35,381 bases of DNA from DATIXD01 sp035518875 (lineage in GTDB: Bacteria; Pseudomonadota; Gammaproteobacteria; Methylococcales; Methylococcaceae), in contig DATIXD010000016.1 in NCBI GenBank assembly GCA_035518875.1, positions 1 through 35,381 of the forward strand, read 5' to 3'. Of the stretch, positions 34,384 through 35,381 are shown one piece after another (position 1 is the stretch's first letter; the number at the start of each line of letters is the position of its first letter). The notes under the pieces were generated by a model. That model did not search any database and was not told the origin of the DNA. It was given only the letters and a program-made list of their open reading frames with translations. Both the position numbers and the translations under genes were made by a program.

Positions 34384-35381
34384 ATGAAAACGACTGCTCC
34401 AAGTGTATACCGGACCTATTTTCGCCAGAGAACGGCGAATCAATGGCATAAGGTCGAAGCCGAAGCCGGCGTCCCCGGGGCGATCAGACCGTTCCTCGCC
34501 GGCAACTGGAAAATGAATCTGATCCCCAGGTCGGGGGTCGCCCTTGCGGCAAGAATCTTTGACATCTGCAGAGGAGTAAAGGACGTCGACATTGGCCTTG
34601 CCCCTCCCTTCACGGGACTCTCTACGCTCGCCGATTATCTCAAACCGGATTTTCTCAGGACGGAATACGGACTCGGGAGGAACGTATTCCTGCTGGCGCA
34701 GGACACCTTTTTTGAATCCAAAGGCGCATATACCGGGGAAATCTCTCCGGAAATGTTAGCAGCGATCGGCGTTGACCGCGTCATCATCGGACATTCGGAC
34801 CGCAGAACCAACCTTGGCAAATATTTTGGGTTTGGGCCCAGTGTCGCAAAGCGGCTATCAAGAAGTTTTCTTTCCCAAGAGCTGGAAAAGCTTAAGATGA
34901 AAGCTGGAGCGGATGCGCAAATTCTGGCGGCGCTTGAACATCTGACATCCGAAGAGAACCAAAACATTCTGACTGGATTGGCCAGATTTTTGGAAGAGGA
35001 GCTAATCGAACGGGTCGGAGAAAGCGACGAGGCCATACAGCACAAGGTTCAGGCAGCCTTGGCACAGGGGCTTCAGGTGATCCTGTGCGTCGGCGAGAAC
35101 AGGGATGCCAGGGAATCACATGAAACCTTCCATCTCCTGGACCGGCAATTGAGGATGGCGTTTGAGGTCGTTTCGCCGAGAACTGCGGGCGAGGTAGTCA
35201 TCGCTTACGAACCGGTATGGGCTGTGGGAGAGGGTGCAAAAGCAGCCACGCTAGAACAGATCAGCGAGGTGCACGACTTCATTCGGAACTTGATAATGGA
35301 CTTGTACGGCGAGCAGATTGCTTCGTCCATCAGGATTCTGTACGGCGGCAATGTGAAACCCGAAAATATCGCCGAGATCAT
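34384..35381 (+). CDS. Divergent triosephosphate isomerase with a large insertion, cut by window edge
   Basis: 332 codons are in the window and the reading frame is open to the edge. TIM-barrel isomerase signatures occur in order: GNWKMN with catalytic Lys43, AQDTF, GAYTGEIS, GHSDRR with electrophile His137, ILCVGE, AYEPVWAVGEG with catalytic base Glu276, and YGGNVKPENIAEI. Oddities: a 39-residue N-terminal stretch before GNWKMN (usually under 10), GHSD in place of the near-invariant GHSE, loop 6 GEG in place of GTG, and about 65 extra residues (about 145-210) between GHSDRR and GESDE, where normal TIMs have only a few. Of 23 Arg codons, 15 are AGA/AGG; in pntB none of 11 is. Glycolytic TIM or a related tetrulose/triose phosphate isomerase are both possible; substrate is undetermined. 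Confidence 0.85.
   Translation, partial: MKTTAPSVYRTYFRQRTANQWHKVEAEAGVPGAIRPFLAGNWKMNLIPRSGVALAARIFDICRGVKDVDIGLAPPFTGLSTLADYLKPDFLRTEYGLGRNVFLLAQDTFFESKGAYTGEISPEMLAAIGVDRVIIGHSDRRTNLGKYFGFGPSVAKRLSRSFLSQELEKLKMKAGADAQILAALEHLTSEENQNILTGLARFLEEELIERVGESDEAIQHKVQAALAQGLQVILCVGENRDARESHETFHLLDRQLRMAFEVVSPRTAGEVVIAYEPVWAVGEGAKAATLEQISEVHDFIRNLIMDLYGEQIASSIRILYGGNVKPENIAEI

Noticed and set aside
34127..34387. 86-codon + strand open reading upstream of the TIM gene
   Set aside because: No ribosome site, no recognisable domain, and it overlaps the start of the well-supported TIM gene in another frame.

Overview
The window looks like an ordinary chromosomal segment from a gammaproteobacterium of moderately high GC. 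The gene orders pilS-pilR/sucC-sucD-nadE, ilvA/rpiA (divergent) and fabA-fabB-ttcA, the full-length proteobacterial PntA/PntB pair and the E. coli-like FabA and FabB all fit this. A methanotroph-like member (Methylococcales) is my best guess, from the neighbourhood and from a membrane protein with one CXXCH motif that I associate with methylotrophs. That placement is inference: no diagnostic gene such as pmo, mxa or rRNA is present. I see no phage, IS element, CRISPR array, tRNA or rRNA.

Layout. 1-6.1 kb: a leftward sucC-sucD-nadE set (nadE is cut by the window edge) diverges from a rightward pilS-pilR two-component pair. 6.2-9.7 kb: a small anchored protein of unknown function, MsbA (lipid A flippase) and Gmk. 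9.8-13.7 kb: a CXXCH membrane protein and a DUF2076 protein (leftward pair), threonine deaminase IlvA, and the divergent ribose-5-phosphate isomerase RpiA. 13.7-17.5 kb: a leftward set (carboxynorspermidine decarboxylase, NlpC/P60 lipoprotein, quinone-oxidoreductase-like enzyme) and a rightward rhomboid protease. 17.6-21.9 kb: a leftward chain of ABC exporter, PHP phosphoesterase, Tag glycosylase and a Sel1-repeat lytic transglycosylase. 22.2-25.2 kb: fabA-fabB-ttcA, a terminator, and a 57-residue membrane protein. 25.2-30.2 kb: a tightly coupled leftward gld-like ABC operon (ATPase, permease, GldG-like, DUF4340), followed by mutM. 30.4-33.6 kb: pntAB behind a good sigma-70-like promoter and a roughly 200-nt leader. 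33.8-35.4 kb: a small periplasmic protein and then an unusual triosephosphate isomerase that runs off the right edge.

Most of the window is housekeeping: TCA cycle, NAD synthesis, NADPH supply, unsaturated fatty acid and lipid A export, base-excision repair, tRNA thiolation. The most unusual item is the triosephosphate isomerase at 34384-35381. It has the catalytic Lys, His and Glu, but an N-terminal extension, an insertion of about 65 residues right after the GHS(E/D)RR catalytic-His motif, and Arg codon use (mostly AGA/AGG) unlike its neighbours. This suggests recent acquisition of a divergent isomerase and perhaps the edge of an accessory region to the right. Second in interest are the four-gene gld-like ABC operon with T8-GA-T8 upstream of its first start codon, the short membrane protein at 25017, and the CXXCH/DUF2076 pair.
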